This document shows positions 16,494 to 24,048 of a stretch of DNA of 64,000 bases, one piece after another. The translations under genes and the position numbers were made by a program. Source of the DNA: JBIQKZ01 sp044464765 (GTDB taxonomy: Bacteria > Pseudomonadota > Gammaproteobacteria > Burkholderiales > Burkholderiaceae_B). The notes under the pieces were generated by a model. It was not told the origin of the DNA. It worked only from the letters and a program-made list of their open reading frames with translations, and searched no databases. The stretch's first letter is position 1. The number at the start of each line of letters is the position of its first letter. The stretch is from positions 62,001 through 126,000 of the forward strand of contig JBIQKZ010000012.1 of NCBI GenBank assembly GCA_044464765.1. Direction: 5' to 3'.

Positions 16494-17377
16494 GCAAGCC
16501 TTTCCGCTGCGGTTTTGTTGCGATCGTAGGGCGTCCCAATGTCGGGAAGTCCACCCTGGCCAATGCACTGATCGGCAGCAAAATTTCAATTGTGTCGCGC
16601 AAGGCGCAAACAACACGTCATCGTATTCATGGCGTCCTGACACGCGACGACGAACAGTTTGTATTTGTGGACACCCCGGGCTTTCAAACCCGTCATGGCG
16701 GGGCCATGAACCGGATGATGAACCGTGTGGTAACCCAGGCGCTGGCCGAGGTCGATGTGGTGATGCATGTCGTGGAAGCGGGCAAATGGTCTGCCGGAGA
16801 CCAGCAACTGGTGCCGTTGCTGCCTAAAGGCGATCACACCATCCTGGTCATTACCAAGGTGGATGCCGTTAAAGATAAGAATGCCTTGTTTGCCTTCGTC
16901 AGCAAGCTCATGGAACAGTTCCCTTACGCTGCGGTCGTGCCTGTCAGCGCCGTGCGCAACGTGCAACTGGATACCCTGCTGAATGAGGTCGCACTGCGTC
17001 TGCCGGAAGGCGAGCCGATGTTTGAAGAAGACACGCTGACAGACCGCCCCTTGCGCTTCATCGCTGCCGAGCTGATCCGCGAAAAGATATTCCGCCTGGT
17101 GGGCGATGAACTGCCATACAGTTGCACGGTTGTCATCGAACAATGGGAAGAGAATGTTGAAGGCGCACGCATTGCCGCTTGCGTGGTGGTGGAGCGCGAG
17201 TCGCACCGGCCCATTTTGCTGGGTGCGGGCGGAGGACACATGAAACGCATCGCGACCGAGGCCCGTCAGGATATTGCCAAGCTGCTGGACAAGCCGGTTT
17301 TCCTGGATGTTTACATCAAGGTGCGCAAGGGCTGGTCGGACCGCGAAAGCGCGTTGCGCGATCTGGGGTATGAATAG
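16490..17377 (+). CDS. era: GTPase Era
   Basis: Era is an essential GTPase that binds the 16S rRNA 3' end during 30S maturation. The 295-residue product has G1 GRPNVGKST (about 14-22), G3 DTPGF (about 61-65), G4 TKVD (about 120-123) and a C-terminal KH domain around residues 205-285, ending in VRKGWSDRESALRDLGYE. The ATGA overlap with rnc sets the start at 16490; the longer open frame inside rnc is a shadow. It overlaps the recO start. Confidence 0.97.
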   Translation: MSKPFRCGFVAIVGRPNVGKSTLANALIGSKISIVSRKAQTTRHRIHGVLTRDDEQFVFVDTPGFQTRHGGAMNRMMNRVVTQALAEVDVVMHVVEAGKWSAGDQQLVPLLPKGDHTILVITKVDAVKDKNALFAFVSKLMEQFPYAAVVPVSAVRNVQLDTLLNEVALRLPEGEPMFEEDTLTDRPLRFIAAELIREKIFRLVGDELPYSCTVVIEQWEENVEGARIAACVVVERESHRPILLGAGGGHMKRIATEARQDIAKLLDKPVFLDVYIKVRKGWSDRESALRDLGYE

Positions 17378-17960
17378 CCGACGCAGCCAACGTGTCAACG
17401 ACGCGCCAGGCTATCTTTTGCACGCGGCGTCCTGGAAGGAGACGTCGCTGATCATTCAGGTATTTACTCGGGATCACGGCATTGGAACGCTAGTGGCCAA
17501 GGGGGCGAAGCGGCCTTATTCCGTGCTTCGCCCTGTGCTCTCAGCATTCCAGCCGCTGGCGCTGTCATGGAGCGGCACAGGCGAAGTCAAGACGCTGGTG
17601 CGTGCCGAGAGCCTGGGCATACGTCCTTTGAAGGGAAGGGCCTTGATGTCGGCCTGGTATCTGAATGAACTGCTGTTGCGCCTGCTGCCTCGCGAGGACG
17701 CTCACGAGACGTTGTACGACGCCTACGATAATGCGTTGCTTCAGTTGGCGGGCGGCTCGCGTGCGGCAGGCGCCCTTAGGCGTTTCGAGTGGGTGTTGTT
17801 GGCCGAAACGGGGTATGGTCTGGACGAAGCCATGCCCGATTTCGACGATATTGCGATTGAACCTGAATTGCGTCAGTCTTTGCGAACACGCTTGGACGAG
17901 CTGCTGGCAGGCCAGCCGTTGAAGACGCGCAAGGTCTTGATGGAGCTGCAGCGATTTTGA
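17370..17960 (+). CDS. recO: DNA repair protein RecO, short form
   Basis: RecO helps load RecA onto gaps in the RecFOR pathway. The 196-residue protein has the N-terminal OB-fold signature GYLLHAASWKETSLIIQVFT (about 11-30) and VAKGAKRPYSVLRPVL (about 42-57), then the helical part LNELLLRLLPRED. It ends with PLKTRKVLMELQRF, which matches the normal RecO C-terminus. It is about 40-50 residues shorter than usual: the part between ETGYGLD and the final helix is very short and has no zinc-binding cysteines. The ATG lies inside the end of era. Confidence 0.9.
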   Translation: MNSRRSQRVNDAPGYLLHAASWKETSLIIQVFTRDHGIGTLVAKGAKRPYSVLRPVLSAFQPLALSWSGTGEVKTLVRAESLGIRPLKGRALMSAWYLNELLLRLLPREDAHETLYDAYDNALLQLAGGSRAAGALRRFEWVLLAETGYGLDEAMPDFDDIAIEPELRQSLRTRLDELLAGQPLKTRKVLMELQRF

Positions 17961-17983
17961 GCGGCACATTGCACGGGCGGCGT

Positions 17984-18667
17984 ATGATCGGCTGCAGCTC
18001 GGATTCGGGCTCTGGCTTGGGCTCGAGCGGTGGTGAGTGCGAAGCGAGGGGCGGGGTTGCGGCACGCGCGCCTGGCTGCGGCGATGATGCATCCGCCCAG
18101 GCTGCTCCGCCTCTTTTTACCGTTCTGGATACCTGTGTTCTTATTTCCAATGTATTGCGCCGCATCCTGCTCGGCATGGCGGCCCAGGGCCGGCTGCAGC
18201 CCGTGTGGAGCACCGTGATTGGCGATGAGTGGCGGCGGAATGCATCGCGGATCTGGAAGGTTCCTCTGGATGATTTGCAGGGCCAGTGGGCCCAGATGCA
18301 GCAGGCGTTTCCATTGGCCGACCAGGGGGATGTAGAGTCTTTCAAGGCTGGCTTGCGTTTTAGCGATGCCAAGGATTGGCATGTGATAGCGGCGGGTCGT
18401 TCCGCATTGGCTGCTTCCCAGGGCGCTTCGGTGGCGGTGGTGACCCGTAACACGCGGGATTTCAACCGGGCGGAATTGCGTAAGCTGGGTTTGCATCTGA
18501 TGGATCCTGACCGTTTGCTAGTGGAATATTGGGCGACCGATCGTGAACTTCTGCTGGAGCTGGTTTATGACATTTGCGAGGACGCTGCGCAAAAGGACGA
18601 GGCGGTGACGGCGATGCTGAAACGGGAGAGGCTGTTTCGATTCAATAAGCTGCTGGAGGCTGCCTAA
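17984..18667 (+). CDS. PIN-domain protein, putative ribonuclease
   Basis: The C-terminal part (from about residue 45) is a PIN domain. It has the first acidic motif VLDTCVLISNVL, a conserved GDEWRRNASRIW segment, DAKDWHVIAAG and VVTRNTRDF carrying later acidic residues. PIN domains are metal-dependent ribonucleases. No antitoxin gene is visible, so it looks like an orphan chromosomal PIN protein rather than a VapBC pair. The first 45 residues are Ser/Gly/Ala-rich low complexity and overlie an imperfect hairpin. A TTG at 17957 overlapping the recO stop is an alternative start. A 204-bp hairpin begins directly after its stop. Confidence 0.72.
   Translation: MIGCSSDSGSGLGSSGGECEARGGVAARAPGCGDDASAQAAPPLFTVLDTCVLISNVLRRILLGMAAQGRLQPVWSTVIGDEWRRNASRIWKVPLDDLQGQWAQMQQAFPLADQGDVESFKAGLRFSDAKDWHVIAAGRSALAASQGASVAVVTRNTRDFNRAELRKLGLHLMDPDRLLVEYWATDRELLLELVYDICEDAAQKDEAVTAMLKRERLFRFNKLLEAA
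18070..18102. repeat. imperfect hairpin inside the 5' part of the PIN gene
   Basis: GCCTGG (18070-18075) and GCGG (18078-18081) pair with CCGC (18093-18096) and CCAGGC (18097-18102), with a two-base bulge and an 11-base loop. It falls in the low-complexity N-terminal coding stretch. Confidence 0.45.
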
Positions 18668-18669
18668 AG

Positions 18670-18873
18670 CGTTGCGCGGGGCGGGGTCTGGGGTGGCTGG
18701 CACGGCGTGCTTGATCCGCGTCTGCGCCGTTTCGCCGGGCGTCGGGAGAACTCGCCCTTGCCGCCGTTGGCGGCTGCGGAACTCGGGCAGCTCCCGCCGA
18801 CTGCCCCCGGCGAAACGCCACAGCCACGGCGCACGCCTTACGCCAGCCACCCCAGACCCCGCCCCGCGCAACG
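18670..18873. repeat. giant hairpin 1, 204 bp, perfect 31-bp outer arms
   Basis: The outer arms, 18670-18700 and 18843-18873, are exact reverse complements (31 bp). Inward, after a small internal loop, 18704-18710 pairs with 18831-18837 (7 bp) and 18728-18739 pairs with 18806-18817 (12 bp, CGTTTCGCCGGG). Shorter GGGAG/CTCCC, GCCC/GGGC and GCCGCC/GGCGGC pairings continue towards the apex. It is very GC-rich, has no T-run and no open coding frame of note. It lies between the convergent PIN gene and ygiD pseudogene, so it could act as a two-way transcription barrier. Confidence 0.85.
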
Positions 18874-18946
18874 AGGAACTTTGTAGAAACCGTACCGCCG
18901 CAGGCGTGGCCAGAAGCCCTGTGCTGCGCCACGGGGAGCGTTGGCT

Positions 18947-19213
18947 TTACATATTCGTCTGGTCGGGTGGTACGCCTTCGGGCAATTTGGCTGCACAGGC
19001 GCTGCTTTTGCGTAGTTCGATGTCTGCGCCAAGCCCGAAACAGGTCATCGAGATCGAACCCATGGTGTAGCCCCGAACCAAGGGCTCGAGCACTCTGTCT
19101 TCGGCGCGCGCCAACCCTGCCAGATAGAGTAGTGGAATGAAATGATCGGGCGTGGGCACGGCCAGGCGGTAATCGGGGTGATCGCGCAGAACAGGGCCGG
19201 CATCTTGCTCATG
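18947..19213 (-). pseudogene. ygiD: internally deleted YgiD-type extradiol dioxygenase
   Basis: Intact relatives are DODA-type LigB-fold dioxygenases of about 260 residues. Reading the minus strand from 19213, an AGGAG ribosome binding site and ATG give MSKMPALF, the start of this family (MPALF then normally continues GHGSPMN). The frame then breaks. In the next frame the C-terminal part follows: HPDYRLAVPTPDHFIPLLY, then GYTMGSISMTCFGLG, ending at 18947. The metal-binding N-terminal two thirds is gone, with the junction near 19190-19195, so the product cannot be active. It lies just downstream of sulP. Confidence 0.8.
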
Positions 19214-19234
19214 CTGTACTCCTAACGTTATTTT

Positions 19235-20695
19235 TTAGCTGCCGCTATCATGTACGGCAAATCGGCCGACCAACGTGGCGCTGGCCTCGTTAAGGCCGAA
19301 CACCTCGACCGACTTTCCTTCGCGCCGCAACTTAAGGACTGCCTTGTCCAAGGCGCCGACAGCGGAAATATCCCAGAAGTGAGCGGCTGAAACGTCCAGG
19401 ATCACGTGTTCAATGCCTTCCTTGAAGTCAATGGCTTCGGCAAATCGCTCGGTGGAGGCAAAGAACACTTGCCCCGCATAGTAGTACGTGCGCGTCAGCC
19501 CATTTGGCGACAGCTGTGAGCTTACGGCAAAGAGGCGCCTGACCTTGCCGGCGAAAAATACACCACTTAGCAGAACGCCGGCAATCACGCCCTGAGCAAG
19601 ATTATGTGTCCACACCACAACGACCACAGTGGTTAGCATGACAACGGATGATTGCCATGGGTGCGAGCCCAGGTTGCGGATGGATCCCCAGCTAAATGTG
19701 CCGATGGAAACCATGATCATGACGGCAACCAGTGCCGGCATTGGTATCTTTGCCACCAAGGGACCCAGTACGACAATAAGAAAGAGCAGGAAAGCTCCGG
19801 CGACGAAGGTGGACAATCGCCCCGAGCCCCCCGACTTTATGTTGATGACGGACTGCCCGATCATGGCGCAACCGCCCATGCCCCCGAAAAAGGCAGTCAC
19901 GAAATTGGCAACGCCCTGGCCTTTGCATTCTCGACGCTTGTTACTGGGCGTGTCGGTTAGATCGTCCACGATCTGTGCGGTCAACAAGGATTCAAGTAAG
20001 CCAACGGCGGCCATGGTCAGCGAATACGGGAAAATAATCCGCAAGGTTTCAAGATTGAAAGGTACGTTGGGAATCAGGAATGCCGGCAGGGATGAGGGCA
20101 GTTTGCCCATGTCGCCAACCGTATTGACATCCATGCCACCGAAGATGGCGATGGTTGTAAGTATGACGATGGCAACCAGGGGTGAAGGCACAACCTTGGT
20201 CAAGAATGGGAATAAATAAATGATGGCCAGGCCACCTGCAACCATCACATAGGTTAACCAGGTAACGTCGATTAACTGCGGCAGTTGGGCCATAAAGATC
20301 AAGATTGCCAGGGAGTTCACGAATCCCGTGATGACAGAGCGCCAGACGTACTGCATCAGCAGATCAAGCCGAAGGAATCCCGCGATAATCTGGAAAATTC
20401 CCATCAGGATCGTAGCGGCAAACAGATAATCGACGCCGTAGTTCTTGACCAGTGGCACCACCACTACCGCAACGGCGGCCGTAGCGGCCGAAATCATGCC
20501 CGGCCGACCGCCCACCAACGAGATAATCACCGCGATCGAGAATGACGCGTACAGCCCGACGCGGGGATCAACCCCCGCGATGATGGAAAAACCTATGGCT
20601 TCTGGAATAAGGGCAAGAGCTACGACGATGCCGGCGAGAATATCGGCACGAGGGTTCGCCAGCCATACGCGGCGAAACGTGGAGTAAAAAGACAT
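19235..20695 (-). CDS. SulP family inorganic anion transporter with STAS domain
   Basis: The 486-residue inner-membrane protein carries anions such as sulfate or bicarbonate; the substrate cannot be told from sequence alone. The SulP core (about 1-385) has many transmembrane helices and conserved stretches ADILAGIVVALALIPEAIGF and GGMGGCAMIGQSVINIKSGG, which recall the BicA-like bicarbonate branch. A cytoplasmic STAS domain (about 400-480) ends the protein. It is a stand-alone gene bracketed by the two giant hairpins, with the ygiD remnant 22 bp after its stop. Confidence 0.9.
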   Translation of the reverse strand: MSFYSTFRRVWLANPRADILAGIVVALALIPEAIGFSIIAGVDPRVGLYASFSIAVIISLVGGRPGMISAATAAVAVVVVPLVKNYGVDYLFAATILMGIFQIIAGFLRLDLLMQYVWRSVITGFVNSLAILIFMAQLPQLIDVTWLTYVMVAGGLAIIYLFPFLTKVVPSPLVAIVILTTIAIFGGMDVNTVGDMGKLPSSLPAFLIPNVPFNLETLRIIFPYSLTMAAVGLLESLLTAQIVDDLTDTPSNKRRECKGQGVANFVTAFFGGMGGCAMIGQSVINIKSGGSGRLSTFVAGAFLLFLIVVLGPLVAKIPMPALVAVMIMVSIGTFSWGSIRNLGSHPWQSSVVMLTTVVVVVWTHNLAQGVIAGVLLSGVFFAGKVRRLFAVSSQLSPNGLTRTYYYAGQVFFASTERFAEAIDFKEGIEHVILDVSAAHFWDISAVGALDKAVLKLRREGKSVEVFGLNEASATLVGRFAVHDSGS

Positions 20696-20906
20696 TATTT
20701 GGCTAACCTGACGTTAGCAAGCGACCGAGTTGTGCGTCATTTATAGACGCTGCGTGGTTGCTTGGAGTTGTCCGAGGGATAGGCGCCCGGCCGAGCCACC
20801 CGGGCAAGCCGGGTCCATCTGGATTTATGCGACATTCATTGCAAGTGCCGTGGCCACAATTGTACACAGACTGTAAATGGGGCAAGTCTTTCGCGATCAG
20901 TTCGCA
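20696..20906. other. intergenic region upstream of sulP
   Basis: This 211-bp stretch precedes sulP on the minus strand and adjoins giant hairpin 2; with the hairpin and terminator, the gene-free interval extends to 21194. It holds a small inverted repeat, ACCCGG/CCGGGT, near 20800 and no convincing coding frame. I could not pick a promoter with confidence. Confidence 0.5.
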
Positions 20907-21069
20907 GTGCTTGAGGCGTGGGGTGTGTATTTTGCGGGCTTTGAAACCGAGCGAGCCGTAGGCGAAGGGAGCGCGAAGGCGCGGATGAGCAAGGCGATGC
21001 GATGTTCGGCGCCGTAGGGCGACGAACCGGTTGAGGGCCCACAAAATACACACCCCACGCCTCAAGCAC
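20907..21069. repeat. giant hairpin 2, 163 bp, perfect 28-bp outer arms
   Basis: The arms 20907-20934 and 21042-21069 are exact reverse complements (28 bp). Inward pairing continues through GGGC/GCCC and scattered matches, but the interior is clearly diverged. Both inner arms also carry a similar direct CCGTAGG-type segment. The arm sequence differs from hairpin 1, but the architecture is the same: perfect outer stem, imperfect GC-rich interior, position at a gene boundary. It lies between the BI-1 gene and sulP, both on the minus strand. Confidence 0.85.
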
Positions 21070-21130
21070 GGTGTTGCACAGAACGCCAAACACCAGCCTA
21101 TTGACCAGTGCTCACACTTGGCGATACCCC

Positions 21131-21165
21131 AAAAAAAAGGCCCATCGCATTCGAATGAGCCTTCT
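21131..21165 (-). terminator. rho-independent terminator of the BI-1 family gene
   Basis: On the minus strand AAGGCTCATT pairs (with two G-T wobbles) with the segment before GGCCTT, closed by a short loop and followed by eight T residues. It lies 30 bp after the stop codon of the upstream minus-strand gene. Confidence 0.8.
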
Positions 21166-21194
21166 TGAAATACATCGAGTGGGAACAGTCGATA

Positions 21195-21896
21195 TTATTC
21201 GTCGCCGCCAAAGATCCCCAGCAACATCAGCAAATTTGTAAAGATATTGTAGACGTCGAGATAGATCGCCAGCGTGGCCGATACGTAGTTCGTTTCCCCG
21301 CCTCGAATGACGCGCTGCAAATCAACCAGCAAAAAGGCCGAAAAGATCGCAATGGCCATGACCGAAATGGTTAGAACCAAAGCGGGCAGTTGCAAGAAAA
21401 TATTAGCGACTGCGGCGACAATCAGGATAACCACCCCGATGAACAAGAATTTTTGCCAGTGGGAAAAATCCTTCTTGGTTGTGCTGGCAACGCTGGCCAT
21501 GGCGCCAAACACAATGGCCGTGCCGCCAAACGCCATCATGATCAACTGGGAACCATTGCTGAAGCCCAGCACAAAGCCCACCAGGCGCGACAGCATCAGG
21601 CCCATGAAGAAGGTAAAGGCCAGCAACAGCATCACGCCCAGGGAGCTGTTCTTATTGCGCTCGACCAGGTACATAAGGCCAAAGGCGCCAATCAGGAACA
21701 CGATCATGCTGGTGCCGGGGCTGGCGGCCATGACGCTGTTCAGGCCGGTGTTCAGGCCCACCATCGCGCCCAGCACCGTTGGAATCAGCGACAGCGCCAA
21801 CAGCCAATATGTATTGCGCAGCACACGGTTTTGCGCCAGTTGGCTTTGTGCGGCGTAATCGCGTTGCGGCAGAGAGGATTGTCGAAAGTCGTTCAT
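21195..21896 (-). CDS. Bax inhibitor-1 family membrane protein (YccA/YbhL type)
   Basis: The 233-residue protein is nearly all hydrophobic with seven predicted membrane segments, a short polar N-terminus, and the C-terminal signature SATLAIYLDVYNIFTNLLML. In E. coli, YccA interacts with and modulates the FtsH protease; YbhL is a close relative, and bacterial BI-1 proteins can leak calcium. Which branch this belongs to is not certain. It is a single-gene unit with its own terminator; the AT-rich 150-bp region upstream (21897-22045) probably holds its promoter. Confidence 0.88.
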   Translation of the reverse strand: MNDFRQSSLPQRDYAAQSQLAQNRVLRNTYWLLALSLIPTVLGAMVGLNTGLNSVMAASPGTSMIVFLIGAFGLMYLVERNKNSSLGVMLLLAFTFFMGLMLSRLVGFVLGFSNGSQLIMMAFGGTAIVFGAMASVASTTKKDFSHWQKFLFIGVVILIVAAVANIFLQLPALVLTISVMAIAIFSAFLLVDLQRVIRGGETNYVSATLAIYLDVYNIFTNLLMLLGIFGGDE

Positions 21897-22045
21897 GCGG
21901 AGTCCTTAAGTCTGAATGACATTGATGTAGGCACTATAGCACTGCATATGGCGGCTTTTATGCTAAATAAAAGGTTAACTTACAAATAACTGAATTTTCA
22001 AGTGCGCGCATCCTATTGGCGTAGCATGCCAACGACATATGAGGC

Positions 22046-22489
22046 TCAGGCGCGTTGCGAGACGTCGTGGGCGTAGAGGTCGTGGCCGTCCGCCTTGTAG
22101 CGGACCCAGCGTTGCCTGGCGGCCAGAACATCGTCGCTGTCCTGGGAAACGATCTCTAGAATGCGCTCGAACTGGGCCGCATTGGCCGGGCAGTTCGTTG
22201 CCAGGGTAACCAGCCAGGGCGGGGGAGCGTCGGTGGAGCCTGCTGTCGCCAAGGGTTCGGATGACGTCAGAAGGATCGGGGTCTGGTCTGCGTCGTCGTC
22301 GTCTTGATAGACGTGGGGAATGAATGCCGTGGGTTCGAACCCCCACAGCATCAGGTCCAGGCGCTCCAGCAGGCCGGCATCGTCGGCGTAGACGAGCAGG
22401 CGCCGGCCTGCCAGATAGTGCTTGCGGATCACCTGGCAGGCCATGTGCAAGCGGTCGGTTGCGCCAAAGGCGAAGTCGATCCGCGCCAT
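22046..22489 (-). CDS. holC: DNA polymerase III chi subunit
   Basis: HolC links the clamp loader to single-strand binding protein in the replisome. The 147-residue product starts MARIDFAFGATDRLHMACQV and has the LLVYADDAGLLERLDLMLW segment (about 30-49) typical of chi. The tail RQRWVRYKADGHDLYAHDV also fits. It follows pepA directly, sharing one base with its stop, the common pepA-holC pairing in proteobacteria. Confidence 0.92.
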   Translation of the reverse strand: MARIDFAFGATDRLHMACQVIRKHYLAGRRLLVYADDAGLLERLDLMLWGFEPTAFIPHVYQDDDDADQTPILLTSSEPLATAGSTDAPPPWLVTLATNCPANAAQFERILEIVSQDSDDVLAARQRWVRYKADGHDLYAHDVSQRA

Positions 22490-23991
22490 CAGCCCTGGTT
22501 AAGCAAGAACTGAACCAACAGGGGCACCGGGCGGCCCGAGGCGCCTTTGTCTTTGCCGCTGCGCCAGGCGGTACCCGCAATATCAAGGTGCGCCCAGCGG
22601 TACTTGTCGGTGAATCGCGACAGGAAGCATGCGGCAGTGACCGACCCGGCGGGGGGGCCGCCGATATTGGCTATGTCGGCAAAATTGGACCGCAGTTGTT
22701 CCTGATAGGCTTCGTCCAGCGGCAGGCGCCACGCGGTGTCGTTGGCTTGCTTGCCGGCTTGCAGCAGGTCTTGCGCCAATTGGTCGTCTTTGGAGAACAG
22801 GCCGCTGTTCACGTGGCCCAGGGCGACAATGCACGCCCCCGTCAGGGTGGCGATATCGATGACCGCCGCCGGCTTGAGACGTTCGGCATAGGTTAGGGCG
22901 TCGCACAGCACCAGCCGGCCTTCGGCATCGGTATTCAGGATTTCGATGGTTTGGCCCGACATGCTGGTCACGACATCTCCGGGCTTATTGGCGCGTCCGC
23001 TGGGCAGGTTTTCGCATGCGGGGATCAGCCCAACCACCGGCTGGTCCAGTTCAAGCTCGGCGACGGCGCGCAGTGTGCCCAGTACGCTGGCCGCACCGCA
23101 CATGTCGTATTTCATTTCGTCCATGCCGCTGGCGGGCTTGATGGATATGCCGCCCGCATCGAAGGTAATGCCTTTTCCGACCAGCACGATGGGGGCCTTG
23201 CGGGATTTGGCGGTCGTGCCCTTGGGGGGCGTGTAGGTCAGGGTGATGAACGCGGGAGGCTCGTAGGAGCCGCGGGCGACGGAAAGGAAAGATCCCATTT
23301 TCAGGGCTTCGATCTGCTTCAGGCCCAATACTTGAGCTTTCAGGCAGGAAAACTCGCGCGCCAGCTTCTTGGCGGTATTGCCAAGATAGGTAGGCGTGCA
23401 GACATTGCCGGGCAGGTCGCCCAGTAAGCGGGTAAGGCGCATGCCTTGGGCGATTGCCCGGCCGGCGGCCAGGCCCTTCTGGGCCGTGGCCGCTTGGTTG
23501 CGGGCGACAGCCACGGCTATTTTGCGCAATTTGGGCTTGGCGTCGCGTTCGGGTTTGCCAAGCGTTGCGTCGTAATGGTAGGTAGCCTGGCCGGCGGCAA
23601 TAGCGGCGGCCTGGGCGCGGCTCTGCAGCGTGCTGTCAGGGCATTCGATGGCCGCCAGGGCAGAGACGCCTTCGGTCAGCCGGGCTTGGACGCAGTAATT
23701 GGCGAAGACAAGCTCGGCGCCCGCATGTGCTTTTGCGCTGTAGCGTTCTTGCTTGCCCAAACCGATTAAAATAACGCGTGCAGCCGTAACGCCGGGCAGG
23801 TTGCGCAGTACCAGGTGCGAATTGGCCTTGGCCTGAAATTCGCCTTTTACCAGGCTTCGCAGTGCGCCGCCGCTGGCATTGTCGATAACGTCAGCCGCCG
23901 GGCTCAGGATGCCGTCGGCAAAAACACCCACGGCCAGCGCATTGGTTTTGATCTGATGCAAGGACGCCGAAGTCTGTGTGCTAAATTCCAT
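22489..23991 (-). CDS. pepA: leucyl aminopeptidase (M17)
   Basis: PepA removes N-terminal amino acids from peptides using two metal ions and, in some bacteria, also acts as a DNA-binding factor. The 500-residue protein contains the M17 metal and catalytic segments GKGITFDAGGISIKP (about 272-286), MKYDMCGAASVLG and the signature NTDAEGRLVLCDAL (about 352-365). The length is normal. It is divergent from lptF across 57 bp and coupled to holC. Confidence 0.96.
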   Translation of the reverse strand: MEFSTQTSASLHQIKTNALAVGVFADGILSPAADVIDNASGGALRSLVKGEFQAKANSHLVLRNLPGVTAARVILIGLGKQERYSAKAHAGAELVFANYCVQARLTEGVSALAAIECPDSTLQSRAQAAAIAAGQATYHYDATLGKPERDAKPKLRKIAVAVARNQAATAQKGLAAGRAIAQGMRLTRLLGDLPGNVCTPTYLGNTAKKLAREFSCLKAQVLGLKQIEALKMGSFLSVARGSYEPPAFITLTYTPPKGTTAKSRKAPIVLVGKGITFDAGGISIKPASGMDEMKYDMCGAASVLGTLRAVAELELDQPVVGLIPACENLPSGRANKPGDVVTSMSGQTIEILNTDAEGRLVLCDALTYAERLKPAAVIDIATLTGACIVALGHVNSGLFSKDDQLAQDLLQAGKQANDTAWRLPLDEAYQEQLRSNFADIANIGGPPAGSVTAACFLSRFTDKYRWAHLDIAGTAWRSGKDKGASGRPVPLLVQFLLNQG

Positions 23992-24048
23992 ACGTATTTC
24001 CCCAATTGATATCTACAGGACGCTGTCGATTATCCCGCATATTCTCTC

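Noticed and set aside
16063..16827. 254-codon plus-strand frame over rnc and era
   Set aside because: Shadow of two genes with complete family motifs in the other frames.
17957..18667. PIN protein as a VapC toxin
   Set aside because: No antitoxin-sized gene with a DNA-binding motif lies next to it; it follows recO in a housekeeping operon.
18838..19032. Minus-strand frame of 64 codons overlapping hairpin 1
   Set aside because: No recognisable domain; overlaps the hairpin and the ygiD remnant.
18670..21069. Composite transposon made by the two hairpins
   Set aside because: The arms of the two hairpins differ in sequence, and no transposase or target duplication is visible.
20703..21089. Minus-strand frame of 128 codons with CGHGTCNEC, somewhat ferredoxin-like
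   Set aside because: It runs through giant hairpin 2, has no ribosome binding site and no iron-sulfur domain around the cysteines; open by GC bias.
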